Source: Xiphydria camelus
Lineage: Eukaryota > Arthropoda > Insecta > Hymenoptera > Xiphydriidae
Assembly: GCA_963678675.1 (NCBI GenBank)
Contig: OY783200.1
Location: 10,527,431 to 10,591,430 of the forward strand
DNA: 64,000 nucleotides
Reading direction: 5' to 3'
In this document: piece by piece, positions 34,700 through 45,437 of the stretch
How positions within the stretch are numbered: position 1 is the first letter of the stretch
Layout: each line of letters starts with the position of its first letter
Position numbers and translations under genes: made by a program
The notes under the pieces: model-generated
Told to the model about the DNA's origin: nothing
Database searches by the model: none
What the model saw: the letters and a program-made list of their open reading frames with translations, nothing else

Positions 34700-35522
34700 T
34701 ATACCGCATGTCCTATGGCCAACCGCGCAGGTGAGCTGCGACCTGAATTCTTGACTTCGGCAGTATTTATGGTACAGTTAGAGTGGGCTTCAGACGAGTG
34801 CGCTGCATAAGAACGAAAAGTGTCGACTGCTCTTCTAATAGCTGTCAATTCGGGAGATCGAAGCGTTTCCTGTAACCTCAAAATCGTAAAATTTTGAATT
34901 AGTAGTGAATAATTTGTAGAAGTGATGAGAAATAATCATAAATAATCTTCCGAATTGACACCTTAGGTATCGCTCACGCCACTTCGTAAAACTACTTCCT
35001 AGACACGCGCGGTGCTAGCGCGGAAATAATTTCTGAAACAAATAGGCACATGAGGCGTGTAATTCGATTGGACATCGAAAAAACCCGAATGATTGTTAAC
35101 TCTCACTTCTGAACATTACTTACCATTTATTCAAAGATTCACGATTTCGAGCTTAGACTTCGATCTCCCGAATTGATAGCCATCGGGAGATCAGACGTTT
35201 CACACTTTTCGTAAGAACGCAGCGTAAGAGCGAAAAGCGTCGTCTGATTTCCCGATGGCTGTCACAATTCGGAAGATTATTTATGATTATTTCTCATCAC
35301 TTCTACAAATTATTCACTACTAATTCAAAACTTTACGATTTTGAGGTTACACGAAACGCTTCGATCTCCCGAATTGACAGCTATTAGAAGAGCAGTCGAC
35401 ACTTTTCGTTCTTATGCAGCGCACTCGTCTGAAGCCCACTCTAACTGTACCATAAATACTGCCGAAGTCAAGAATTCAGGTCGCAGCTCACCTGCGCGGT
35501 TGGCCATAGGACATGCGGTATA
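34700..35522. mobile_element. Foldback element with 261-bp terminal inverted repeats
   Basis: The arms 34700-34960 and 35262-35522 are nearly identical inverted copies, beginning ATACCGCATGTCCTATGG. The 300-base centre carries a second inverted pair (CCCGAATTGATAGCCATCGG against CCGATGGCTGTCACAATTCG) related to the arms. The frame reading MRL[Q/H]ETLRSPELTAIR appears in both arms only because they are copies. No transposase. No clear target duplication was found. It could be a non-autonomous partner of the MULE next to it. Confidence 0.8.
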
Positions 35523-35634
35523 TTATAAAGCTATAAAAGGAATCTGTTTTTGGACGTTTGAAAGTACCATATGAAAGTTTTTACAATATTATATATTGTT
35601 TAGAGACCTTGTTTTTCAAAAATATTTTAAAGTA

Positions 35635-38600
35635 GGGGAGAGTTGGGTAAAACAGGATGGTCTAGTAAAACGGGATACATGTTTTTATTTTAAAACAAGT
35701 AGCCACATCTATCGGGCGGTAACCAAACTAATCTCCCTTGTTGCTTTCTTATTCAGGGCAACTAATCTAGTGACTTTAGCTTCACTCTGGACGGCGTGAT
35801 AAGTGTCTTAGTAAAATTTAAGGTTAAACTAATTCGTTTCGCTTGTACATTATAATTCGATTTTTCGGTTTAAATGTGAAATCAATTAAAGGTGAGTAAA
35901 TTGAGAGCATACTACATATGCTTACTATAAGTACTTACAACAGTTTTAATAAATTTGCTCTTTTTAAATATTTACATATGATTCCATTTTTCAATGCACA
36001 GTTGGGTAAAATGGGATACGAGTGGTTGGGTAAAACAGGATGGTATCCCGTTTTATCCAACCTCGTCTATCTATTGCTTGTATCATTTTATATCCTAAAT
36101 GTATTCTCTTTTAGTCCAGCAACACAATGGGAAAGTACAAAAGAAAAACAGAAAGGCAGAATTGGGATCAGGACAGTATGCGACAGGCTGTTGAAGAGAT
36201 ACTGGAAGGAAGAATGGGATATCTCAAGGCCTCGAAAAAATATGGTGTCCCTCGTACGACTATAGAAGCACGTGTTAAGAAAATTAGACGGGGTATTCTC
36301 GATAGAGAGGAGTCTGCCAATAAAAGACTAGGACGTCATAAACCCGTTTTCACTCCAGCCCAGGAGGAAGAATTAGTGCAACACATTTTGTCGATGGAAG
36401 CACGTCTTTTTGGATTAACTCTTGATGAATTAAGAAGTTTGGCATTTGAATTGGCAAATCGCAATGGTTTGCCTAACAGATTTAACAAGAATAAGAGGAA
36501 AGCGGGTAAAGCTTGGTTGTATAGCTTTCTCAGCCGGCATCCGAACATAAAACTACGGTCACCTGAGCCAACCTCACTTGCACGGGCCATGGGGTTCAAT
36601 AGGCCTGCCGTTGAGAAATTTTTCTCATTACTTTCTGAAACGATCAATAAATATAAAATAACTCCTGATCGCATTTATAATGTCGATGAGACAGGAATTA
36701 TGACTGTACCGAAAAAAAGATCTAGATGTTTGTCATTACGTGGAAAGCGACAAGTTGGCTGTTTGTCCTCAGCAGAACGAGGAGTTCTGGTGACGGTGGA
36801 GATTTGCATGAGTGCTAGTGGTATATTTATGCCACCAATGTTCATCTTTCCAAGAGCTAGGGCAAAACCAGAACTTCTGGATGAGGCTCCTCCTGGGAGT
36901 ACAGCTGATTATCATCCATCAGGATGGATGCAGAAAGAAATATTTTTGAATTGGTTTGATAAATTCATTTCTTTTGCCAATTCTTCTAAGGAACACCCTG
37001 TGCTTTTGCTTCTTGATGGGCATACCACCCACACCAAGAATCTGAAGCTGATTGAAAGAGCCAGGGATAAGGGTGTTGTGTTACTATGCTTCCCCCCACA
37101 TACCACCCACCGCCTGCAACCCCTGGACGTAAGTTTTATGTCACCACTTAGTACATATTACACTTCGGAAGTGCAAAGATGGATGCAACAACATCCAGGC
37201 AGGCCCGTAACGATATCCCAAATAGGCAAACTTTCTGGGAATGCCTTCATGAAAGCTGCTAGCATCCAAACAGCAGTGAGTGGATTTAGAAAAACAGGCG
37301 TGCATCCCCTAAATTCGGATATATTCCCAGACTGTATGTTTGAACCGGCTGAAACTACAAATAGATCCATAGAAGACCAACCAATTAGTCAAGAAGAACA
37401 TAATGATGACCTTGTACCTCAAATTACATATCCTTCACCAAGGACATCACCGATATTACCACCAAGAACACCACCGAGAACACCACCAAGAACACCAACG
37501 AAAACACCACTGAAACTTACAGACCCCCTGTCAAAGGTTCAGGAATCAGATGAAGAATTAAATCCTGTAAATTCCTCAGACACACGAGATACTACTCCAG
37601 GTCCAATTACAACGACGAAATTTTATACGAATGCGACTCCTTCGTGTTCCTACAGCGCCAAGAATTTTGTGGTAACGCCGAAACAAATTGTTCCAATCCC
37701 TCATTCGGAAAGAAAATTAAATTCAAACGACAGACGAAGGGGCAAAACTGCAGTGTTAACATCGACACCTTATAAAGATGAACTCGAGCAAAGTCTTAAA
37801 AAAATGCCTACAAAGAAACCAAAACTAAACATGGAAAATACAGAAAAAGGAGCCCATACAGCCAAACTGAATAAAAAAGGCGAAACAATTATTAAGAAAA
37901 CGACTAAGAGAAACTTGAAAGCAAAGAATGAAAGTAGTGTTTCAAAAAATGGAAACGCGAAAGTAACTAGACAAAAAAATGTCAATGGACAAAAAAATAA
38001 AAAAAGAAAGAAGACAAACGACAGTGAAGATTCCAGTTCAGAAGAAGAAAGCATAGAAGCAACATGCTTATTTTGCACTGAACTTTTCTCGAATTCTAAG
38101 GCAGAAGATGGTTGGATAAGGTGTCAGCATTGCCAAGGTTGGGCCCATGAAGCCTGTGCAGGCGTAGGGACCGATGAGGACGAGATTTTTATATGTGACT
38201 ATTGCCAGTAAAAATAATATTTTAATGATTTTTTTACTGTTAAAGAGAGTCTTTATTTAGTTTTCTTAGTTTATAATAATATACCAATTATTATTTGTTG
38301 TAAGAAACGCTTATTTTGTTAATTTTCGTAACAAAAATAAAATATTACTTATATTCGTACAATTGAGTATTCCTTGTTGTCTCTTTTTTCCTGATGAATA
38401 AACATGAAATCTACGAAACTGTAAGTATCCCGTTTTATCCGACTAGAAGGGTAAAACGGGACAGTTCCAACTTTTAGCAGAAACATTTTTTTTCTCTGAT
38501 GTAACTTCTGTTTTTTCTTAAATGATCATTACCATCAAAAGCTTTGTTACTAGTGAAACTAGAGGTAAAACATTATACTTTACAGTACTTTATTTAGAAA

Positions 38601-38648
38601 GTTACAAGGTTTTAAAGACTAAGTATCCCGTTTTAACCAACTCTCCCC
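35635..38648 (+). mobile_element. Tigger/pogo-like transposon 2, structurally complete
   Basis: TIRs GGGGAGAGTTGGGTAAAAC at 35635 and its near-perfect inverse ending CCAACTCTCCCC at 38648, TA on both sides (35633-35634, 38649-38650). The block GTTGGGTAAAACGGGATAC or its inverse recurs at about 35641, 35665, 36001, 36030, 36045, 38428, 38450 and 38625. One uninterrupted 694-codon transposase lies between. No nested insertions. An AATAAA signal is near 38336. Confidence 0.95.
36127..38211 (+). CDS. Tigger 2 transposase, intact (694 aa)
   Basis: Cut-and-paste transposase of the pogo/Tigger group. Residues about 5-55 (MGKYKRKTERQNWD .. YGVPRTTIEARVKK) are a Psq/CENP-B-type helix-turn-helix; a second helical DNA-binding segment follows to about 165. 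The DDE_1 domain has Asp187 (YNVDETGI), Asp297 (LLLLDGHTTH) and Asp334 (LQPLDVSFM), a DDD triad. Residues 440-620 are a Pro/Thr- then Lys-rich linker (PPRTPPRTPPRT) likely to be disordered and nuclear-targeting. Residues 647-693 form a PHD-like C4HC3 zinc finger: C647, C650, C666, C669, H674, C677, C690, C693. The start is the first ATG, in context CACAATGG, matching the start of Tigger 1. No stop or frameshift anywhere, unlike the two sister genes in this window, so the element may still be active or only recently silenced. Confidence 0.95.
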   Translation: MGKYKRKTERQNWDQDSMRQAVEEILEGRMGYLKASKKYGVPRTTIEARVKKIRRGILDREESANKRLGRHKPVFTPAQEEELVQHILSMEARLFGLTLDELRSLAFELANRNGLPNRFNKNKRKAGKAWLYSFLSRHPNIKLRSPEPTSLARAMGFNRPAVEKFFSLLSETINKYKITPDRIYNVDETGIMTVPKKRSRCLSLRGKRQVGCLSSAERGVLVTVEICMSASGIFMPPMFIFPRARAKPELLDEAPPGSTADYHPSGWMQKEIFLNWFDKFISFANSSKEHPVLLLLDGHTTHTKNLKLIERARDKGVVLLCFPPHTTHRLQPLDVSFMSPLSTYYTSEVQRWMQQHPGRPVTISQIGKLSGNAFMKAASIQTAVSGFRKTGVHPLNSDIFPDCMFEPAETTNRSIEDQPISQEEHNDDLVPQITYPSPRTSPILPPRTPPRTPPRTPTKTPLKLTDPLSKVQESDEELNPVNSSDTRDTTPGPITTTKFYTNATPSCSYSAKNFVVTPKQIVPIPHSERKLNSNDRRRGKTAVLTSTPYKDELEQSLKKMPTKKPKLNMENTEKGAHTAKLNKKGETIIKKTTKRNLKAKNESSVSKNGNAKVTRQKNVNGQKNKKRKKTNDSEDSSSEEESIEATCLFCTELFSNSKAEDGWIRCQHCQGWAHEACAGVGTDEDEIFICDYCQ

Positions 38649-38650
38649 TA

Positions 38651-39097
38651 TGTTGTTAATTCTCCAGGAAAAAATATTTATCGTCTGTTTCAAACACTTC
38701 TAAAATTTGTTCATCCTTGTCCTCAATTCCCCTATGAATATCTATTGAAACTCTATACACGTTTTAGAATTTATTATTTGGTAAAATTTAGTAATCGAGA
38801 TTTTAAAACAACTACAAAGAAAAATGGAAAATTAAATATTTTAATGAAATTTGAATAGTTATATTTTTGTGTCTAAAGTGTCAGAATATAAAAGAACATT
38901 TGATCAAATTTAACTCGTCAAACTATGCAATATGCGTAAAAAAGTACAGGGAAAGAAGTTCAAAATGTTTGATAGTCTGATGCTGAATTCTTGTATCTTC
39001 AGTTTGCTGTTTGGTAACCATTTATTTTAAATTTTGTAATAAACAATTAAGAATATGTAATTTTATATTTTGCTGATCAATCCTACTTCTTATATAC
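38651..39097. other. AT-rich spacer, nothing recognised
   Basis: No open frame of note, repeat or RNA gene seen between Tigger 2 and the LTR. Confidence 0.5.
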
Positions 39098-40965
39098 TGT
39101 AACGTTGCAAATCGTGCACGTTACAATGTGACACAGTCCCTCACGTCGCACCGCCGGTCCCGCCATCCCCAAAGCATTATTTAGAGCGTTAAGAATTAGT
39201 TTTGTTAGAACCGACTACCGTATCTAGATCTGTTAGACTAAAATAGAGCTACAAGGACGCTGGAGCTGGAGGACAAGGGGCTGCAACGAGCGCCAGGTGC
39301 CGTGCGGCAAGATGCCTACGACTTCCCTGCCAGGCGCAGGACTGGGACTTGCAGACGAGCAGCGTACCCGGCGAGGAACGTAACCTGTGTAGACAGGCAC
39401 CCCGTTTCTTCGGCACGGATGGACCACTTGGGAGTTAGCGCCGCATCGAGATTCTCCGCGTGATCCCACAGGGAAATGTTCCGGAGGAATCTTCGAAGGC
39501 TAACTCCGTATCGGAATCCTCCGCGTGATCCCGCAGGAGAATGTTCCGGAGGGATTCATCAAGCAGTCATCCGTGAGGGGATAGTTCCGGAGCCACGAAG
39601 GACATCCGAACCAACAAGGAAGGCGATATTGTCTTCGATTGGCGATCTACGGAGCGGGCGCGCAGCGGTAATAGCAGCGTCACGCATGCAAATCAGCGGG
39701 GGAAATCGATCACCAATTAGATCGCGTAAAGGACTCCTAGAGTGGGGAAGGGCCTTCTCTCCGCCTAACGAGCCGCAGCGATCCCTGGACTCTTCCTCTT
39801 TCGTGCGGACCAACGGTGTGACCAGACGTCAACTGCCAAGCAGTCAACTGCGGAATTTTTCCGGTAAGCCGGTTCCTTATTAGCGACACGTGGCCGTGAA
39901 TAGTAATTCTTTTCGTCCCTTTTCGTATCGTATTGCCCTTGAAAGGCCTACCGTTTATCGTGTATTGCGTGGAAGTGTAGCGAACCCGTGTGTTAGTATC
40001 GTAGTATCTTTATCTTTTTGTTTCGCGTATTAGTCGTCGATCGTGTGTGATCGCGTAGTGATATCGTTTAAGCTATCGTATCTGGGGATGCTTGGGAAAT
40101 TCGGTAGCATCCGGCAACCGAATTTCCTGAGACGAATTGAGCTCGCTACCAATTTAGTAGAATATGTAACGCCGGTAGTGCGGTTACCGGCATAGGGGAA
40201 TATCTAGTGCCGATAGTACGGTGATATCTTTGTGAGGCATTCCGTGTGCTCGACTCTCGACTCTCGACTCTTTACTTTCTGCTATCTAGTATCGATTCGC
40301 GATTACCGTTAGTTCTAGTGATTCTCTTTGTTCCGAGTGTGTGCGGTATTATCTTCGCGGTCGAACCTCGCGACCGGTGCGATTCGAATTCGGTTATTAT
40401 CTGCTGTCTTCGGGCGTATCTCCGCGATCGGTGCGAATTCGGTTATCTGCTGTCTTCGGGCGTATCTCCGCGATCGGTGCGAATTCGGTTATTATCTGCT
40501 GTCTTCGTGCGTATTTCTGCGTCCGGAATCGAACTCGGTTACTATCTGCTGTCTTCGTGCGTATTTCCGTATATTACCTTCGGTGTTAGCTTCCCGCGTG
40601 TCTCCGGTATTATCTTCGCGTGCCGTCTTCGTGTGATTACCGGATATCTGTGCTATCCGACCATATTATATCGCATAAGTTATTCTCTCAATAAATCCTA
40701 AGTGTTATTTCTTTGATTAGAGGCCGCCTCAAATTCATTTCTTTGTCTCACGACCCCGCCCCTCTCCTTCGCCGATACAGGGCTGAGCTAGCGGAGTTCC
40801 GTTTCCGGTTCACGTGATCTGACTGTGGCCTATCGCGAATATCTTTGGTGTCCCGGGACACCTGGCGCCCAACATATCTTTATCTGCTGTTTTACCCGAG
40901 CTGGGCCAGTTAGAGAGCGTGCCGAAGTGTGCGACTACCCGGTAGCGCCGGGTAGCGTCGTTACA
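39098..40965. mobile_element. Probable long solo LTR (TSD ATAC)
   Basis: Begins TGTAACGTTGC and ends GTCGTTACA, inverted ends, with ATAC at 39094-39097 and 40966-40969. Length 1868 bases is long for an LTR but such LTRs exist. AATAAA near 40692 would serve as polyadenylation signal. A TGGCGCCCAAC stretch at about 40864 resembles a primer-binding site, so the true LTR might end near 40860 with a little internal sequence left. Contains the short tandem array at 40378-40570. No gag or pol. Confidence 0.6.
40378..40570. repeat. Tandem repeat of 55-60 bp within the LTR
   Basis: About three and a half units of GGTGCGAATTCGGTTATTAT, CTGCTGTCTTCGGGCGTAT, CTCCGCGATC. The overlapping frames in all three readings with repeated RISA/YLLSS residues are a consequence of the repeat, not genes. 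Confidence 0.85.
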
Positions 40966-41859
40966 ATACATACTGTTCGTCCGCTTTTGGACACTTGTCC
41001 AACCCATACCCTCGCTGTAGAGGGATTCCACGGGTTGGACAAACGTCGAAAATGCTTACTGAGACTCTTTCTAAAAATGGACAAACGTTTTCGAGTTGTT
41101 ATCACCGATTTTACGACTTTGAATTTTTACTTCACTTATGAAACTCGCTGTAGAGGGATTCCACGGGTTGGAAAAACGTCGAAAATGCTTACTAAGACTC
41201 TTTAGGCCAGGCAACATAGAGTTGTAGGCGAAATAATTCTCGGAAAGCTGGAAATGGTTTTAATCTTTTCATTTGCATGTAAAAAGAGTTTTTTAAAGTT
41301 TGCACCAATTTTCTGCTTGTGCTGTATGAGGGGTGTCCCAAAAACTTCGAAATTTTTCGACTTTTTTCAGTTTTTCACTAATAACTCCTAAATGATGCAT
41401 TTCTAGGAAAATTTTACTCGTTTATAAATTAAAGTACATGAAATTCTACGTAAAATGAGCCCCACATATTTGAAATTAAGTCAAGTAGTATAGACGATAT
41501 GCATGTTTGAAAAACAACCATTTCTTAAATTTTTGAAGGAAAAATCATATTTTGGATTTTTAGACCTCATTTCCATTACGTAAAATGTATTATATGAAAT
41601 TATTCTGTATTTGAAATTTATATTACAGCGAGTGCTGTATCAGATATACGTGCTGCATTCTTCTGCCCCCTCCATTGCTATTAGCGTATCCCATAAGTTT
41701 CTTCCGCGCCACGCTACGAATGACTCTAGCCGGCTATGTTTATATAACATAAATAAATAAATAAATATATATATATATATAATATAAATATGCTTAAGAA
41801 AGGATTTCTTTCATGTCGCTGAAGAAGCAAATCGCACGTAGAGACAGGGTTCATAAGGC

Positions 41860-42114
41860 CGGTCTCCGTCAATAGGTGTGGAACATACTCTTGATAAGGT
41901 CCGTATCCGTCGTTGCTGGGCGGCCGCTGCGGTCTTCATCTTTCAAGTCAAAATTGCCAGCTCTAAATTTCTTAAACCAATTGTGGACGATCCTAATAGT
42001 CGTAGTACCACCCCCGTAAACGGTGCAAATCTCGTCTGCAGTGTCCTTTGCACTATTACTTTTTTTAAAGCAATGAAGTATAATATGTCGTAAATGTTTA
42101 TGTTGACTATCCAT
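41860..42114 (-). pseudogene. mariner transposase, N-terminal fragment
   Basis: Minus strand MDSQHKHLRHIILHCFKKSN (ATG at 42114-42112), then ADEICTVYGGGTTT and HNWFKKFRAGNFDLKDEDRS with GRPATTDTD: the helix-turn-helix pair and the WFxxFRxGxxxxxDxxRSGRP linker of mariner transposases. It ends in a stop soon after DLIKSM; the DDD catalytic domain is missing. About 85 of the usual 345 residues remain. Confidence 0.8.
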
Positions 42115-42517
42115 TTTGAACGGTGTAGAGAACAATTTTTAAAGAGACTTTGTCACCAATGAAATGCACTGTGAAAGAGCTCTGGGATGACTGCAACCGA
42201 CCCCATAAACAGCTTATACATTATTTGCTTTATTTTTGCAATATAAAATGTAATCTATGAAATAAATGATATAATAGCTGGATATCCTACAGTTATTATA
42301 TCGTGTATCAGATCGTATATGCGAACACTGGTACAATATTTGGTGCTGAATCCAGGGATTGAAATATAAAAATGCACATTTTGTAATGAAAATATGTAAT
42401 TAAAACATAAAAAATTGAGCTGCAGTACAAAAAGCTTTGATGTAAGTTTCGATGTGTGGGTAAAAAAAATTGATAACAAAATTTAAAAATTATATAAATA
42501 CAACGTGTTATATTATG

Positions 42518-43029
42518 TTAATTCAATTTGCTACGTTTGGAAGTAGAAGCTGACTGAAGCAATTGGTCCATTTTAAGGTTCTCGTCATCCAGGAGGTCTT
42601 CTAATTCGTCATCATTGTCAGGTAGCACCACTTCGTCGTCGTTTAAGTTTGAGTCATCATCAATTTCATCTGGTGTATTAGTGCAGGACGCTCCCCTTTG
42701 CAATTAAAGCATATTGGGGAACATTTCATTCCTTGCTTCCTGCAACCACAACAAACTTTTCGGCACCCTTTCAAACATTTGCAGGCAGTGTTATTAAGCA
42801 GTTCCTGCGGGGCTTGTTCGGCTGTTGATGGCACTGGAAGCAGCCCATGCTTAGTAACCTTCCAACCCCATTGAACTGGGTTCATCAAATGACCATTCCA
42901 CAAATTAATTTGTAGAAAAGCCCTCTTTGCGTGCAGTCTAGCAGCTTCTTCAGTTGGAGGAAGAGTAGCTAAGTTGAAAGTATTCTGTACTGAGGATGTG
43001 ATGAACAGATTTGGTCTGACAGATTGCAA
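42518..43029 (-). pseudogene. Cys-rich CXC (tesmin/TSO1-like) domain protein fragment
   Basis: Minus strand from 43029: LPPTEEAARLHAKRAFLQIN and WGWKVTKHGLLPVPST, then a cysteine cluster CKCLKGCRKVCCGCRKQG, CSPICFNCKG. A frameshift near 42690 leads into ASCTNTPDEIDDDSN and an acidic tail ending SKRSKLN. The spacing CxCxxxC..CCCxCRKxG..CSxxCxxCxG fits a CXC/CRC zinc cluster that binds DNA. Proteins with the TxxAA(R)xH .. WGW .. CXC order occur in insects without a known role, to my knowledge. Upstream of 43029 nothing further is readable. Confidence 0.5.
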
Positions 43030-43912
43030 TTTACATTTTCATCTCCTACTATTCCAGTAGACAGTGACATTACGTACTCCCCTACTGAAAGGGATTATGG
43101 CAAAGGACCCAGTCTATGAATTTCTTGCAGTCACTATTATCTCTAGTTATTCTGGATAATAGCCGGTTAGAGTCATTCATAGCGTGGCGCGGAAGAAACT
43201 TATGGGATACGCTAATAGCAAGGGAAGGGGCAGAAGAATGCAGCTTACGTATATCTGATACAGCACTCGTTATAATATAAATTCCAAATACAGAATAATT
43301 TCATATAATACATTTCACGTAATCGAAATAAGGTCTACAAATCCAAAATATGATTTTTTCTTCAAAAATTTACGAAATGGTTGTTTTTCAAACATGCATA
43401 TCGCCTATACTACTTGACTTAATTTCAAATATATGGGGCTCATTTTACGTAAAATTTTATATACTTTAATTTATAAACGAGTAAAATTTTCCTAGAAATG
43501 CATCATTTAGGAGTTATTAGTGAAAAACTGAAAATAGTCGAAAAATTTCGAAGTTTTTGGGACACCCCTCATACAGCACAAGCACAAAATTGGTGCAAAC
43601 TTTAAAAAACTCTTTTTACATGCAAATGAAAATATTAAAACCATTTCCAGCTTTCCGAGAATTATTTCGCCTACACCTCCTTTTTTGGCCTATGTTGCCT
43701 GGCCTACTTTCTGAAAATGGACAAACGTTTCCGAAGTGTTATTACCGATTTTATAGGTTGGGCAAACGTCGAAAATGCATACTGATACTGTATCTAGAAA
43801 TGGGCAAACGATGCCGAGGTGTTATCACTTACAACTTGGCTTCCGCCGTTTACCTGTAGTTGGCTTACGAGAAAAACGGCGGAAGCGAAGTTGTAGATCT
43901 AATACGCCCCCC

Positions 43913-45100
43913 TATATCTTCTAAACAGTGGGTTGGACAAAAAAAAAGTGATAGACAATCATGGACAAACAAAGGGCAAACGATCATGTATTTGAATTTT
44001 CGAAATTACGCTATGGGGGGGCTAACTTCACGCTAGCTTCCCCCCCCCCCCCCTATATCTTCTAAACGGTGGGTTGGACAAACGGAACAAAGTGATGGAC
44101 AATCATGGACAAACAAAGGACAAACGATCACGCATTTGAATTTTCGAAATTACGCTATGGGGGGGCAGGCGTGAAGTTAGCCCCCGACCTATTTTTAGCT
44201 ATATCTTCTAAACGGTGTGTTCCGGCGGAAAGTTGTTGAGATCGCTGGATCGTAATTGGATCGGACGGTGGTGAGGGAATTCAAAGGCGGGTCACAGTTT
44301 CCGTGTGAAATATTATTGTCGTTAACAAGTGAGATTTACAAGAGGTCAAGAGAACGCGCCGGAAGACGCTCTCTAGTATACAAATAACGCGAACTAATAA
44401 TATACGCGCGAGGACGCGGAGAGATTCGGCGCACGCGGCGATCACGACGAGTCGCAGGTACGCGACGAGCAATCGGCGCACGTGGCGAATATGGAGAAAA
44501 TGCGAACGCGTGGTGTATGCCGGCTATTCCGGAGCACGCTTTGACGGAATCGGCGGATACGAATAGATCGCGCAAGCACGCGATGTTCTACGATTGCTTC
44601 GGAGCGGTCTGCGAACGGAAATGGCGTGTACGGTGGATCGCGAAGTTACGCGATGCGCGGCGAGTGCACTGGATCGCGAACGTAGGCGATGCGCGGCGAC
44701 TCTCCCGTACCACGACACGACGCGAGATCGGGCACTGATGGACGCGAGGATGTACGCGCCGTACCGCGATTTGGTCGTGCACGTTGAGGAGATTTTGCGG
44801 AGCTCGAGATCCGCGCGACTCTCCGGAAACGAAGCAACTGTCGATCACGGCGGACGAGAATCCGGAAGCGATTGGAGGGGGAAAAATACGTGACACGAGA
44901 CGCGCGAAATGCCACGTGTGCCGCCGGCGCTCGTTACCGTGAGTCTAGTAATTCGTAATGCCGTTCGCGCAGCAGCGGCGCGAACACGGTGGGTTGGATA
45001 AACAAAACAAAGTGATGGACAATCATGGACAAACAAAGGACAAACGATCATGTATTTAAAAATTTTTTATTCGATTGAGGGGGGGCCAACTTCACATAGG
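43913..45100. repeat. Second satellite, ~141-bp units
   Basis: Units start CTATATCTTCTAAACGGTGG at 43911, 44052 and 44198, each with GGGTTGGACAAACGGAAC, TGATGGACAATCATGGACA and CGAAATTACGCTATGGGGGG. A final unit (44987-45100) lies beyond the solo LTR. GGACAAAC is shared with the 133-bp units. G/C runs of 7-14 bases separate units (for example 44041-44053). Confidence 0.85.
44218..44986. mobile_element. Solo LTR (TSD CGGTG)
   Basis: Starts TGTTCCGGCGGAAAG and ends GGCGCGAACA; CGGTG duplicated at 44213-44217 and 44987-44991. GC-rich with many GCGA/CGCG steps. It interrupts one 141-bp satellite unit. Frames inside are not recognisable proteins. Confidence 0.85.
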
Positions 45101-45399
45101 TGTCGCGTACACCCGTTTCTGTATTCCTCCCACTACTAATATTCCGGCCAATACGCTTCCGAATTTTCCCACTTACAAACACTTCAACCCCAAGTTAGTT
45201 AGTTTAGCTTTTAAGAAATTTCTATTTTATTAGCACACTTGTTATTTTGAGCTCCTCGAGTAAAGACCAAGAAAACCGAGGCTCGTGTCACAATCATTTC
45301 ATTTCCAACCAACTACGCAAATTTAATTAGGCGCGTAGTGCCGTCAATATCAGTACGGCCCATACATTTGTAATAATAATTAAAACCAATGGCCGAACA
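45101..45399. other. Spacer, nothing recognised
   Basis: Unique sequence without domains; CTCCTCGAGTAAAG near 45251 recurs as CCCTCGAGTAAAG near 59460, probably chance. Confidence 0.3.
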
Positions 45400-45437
45400 A
45401 GATCACAAACAAGAATACGAGTAATCTGATGTACGCA

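Larger units (their letters stand above)
41204..43706. mobile_element. DNA transposon with ~0.5-kb inverted repeats, CXC-type ORF
   Basis: The ends are AGGCCAGGCAACATAG (41204) and CTATGTTGCCTGGCCTA (43706). The inverted repeats run inward for roughly 530 bases on each side (41204-41740 against 43168-43706), including GGGGTGTCCCAAAAACTTCG and CGCGCCACGCTACGAATGAC. CTTT flanks both sides (41200-41203, 43707-43710) and deletion of element plus one CTTT restores the satellite unit, suggesting a 4-bp duplication. Between the arms are a mariner transposase fragment and a Cys-rich protein, both on the minus strand. The superfamily is not recognised. Confidence 0.75.
40998..43915. repeat. 133-bp satellite array, right (inverted) arm
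   Basis: Reverse complement of the array at 22311-23926. 41010-41203 has one and a half units (GGGTTGGACAAACGTCGAAA .. GACTCTTT), and 43706-43915 has the outer part ending GTAGATCTAATACGCCCCCC, matching the outer end of the left arm base for base over long stretches. The array is split at 41203/43706 by the long-TIR element; deleting that element restores a canonical unit (ACTCTTTCTGAAAATGG). Confidence 0.9.

Noticed and set aside
34687..35574. Two related small proteins in opposite orientation
   Set aside because: They are the same frame in the two arms of a foldback element.
39098..40700. Genes with repeated YLLSS/RISA residues
   Set aside because: All three frames are open because of a short tandem repeat in the LTR; no domain.
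22311..45100. Whole 22.3-45.1 kb block as a Maverick/Polinton or other virus-like giant element
   Set aside because: No DNA polymerase B, integrase, ATPase or capsid genes are present; the contents are separate transposons with their own target duplications.
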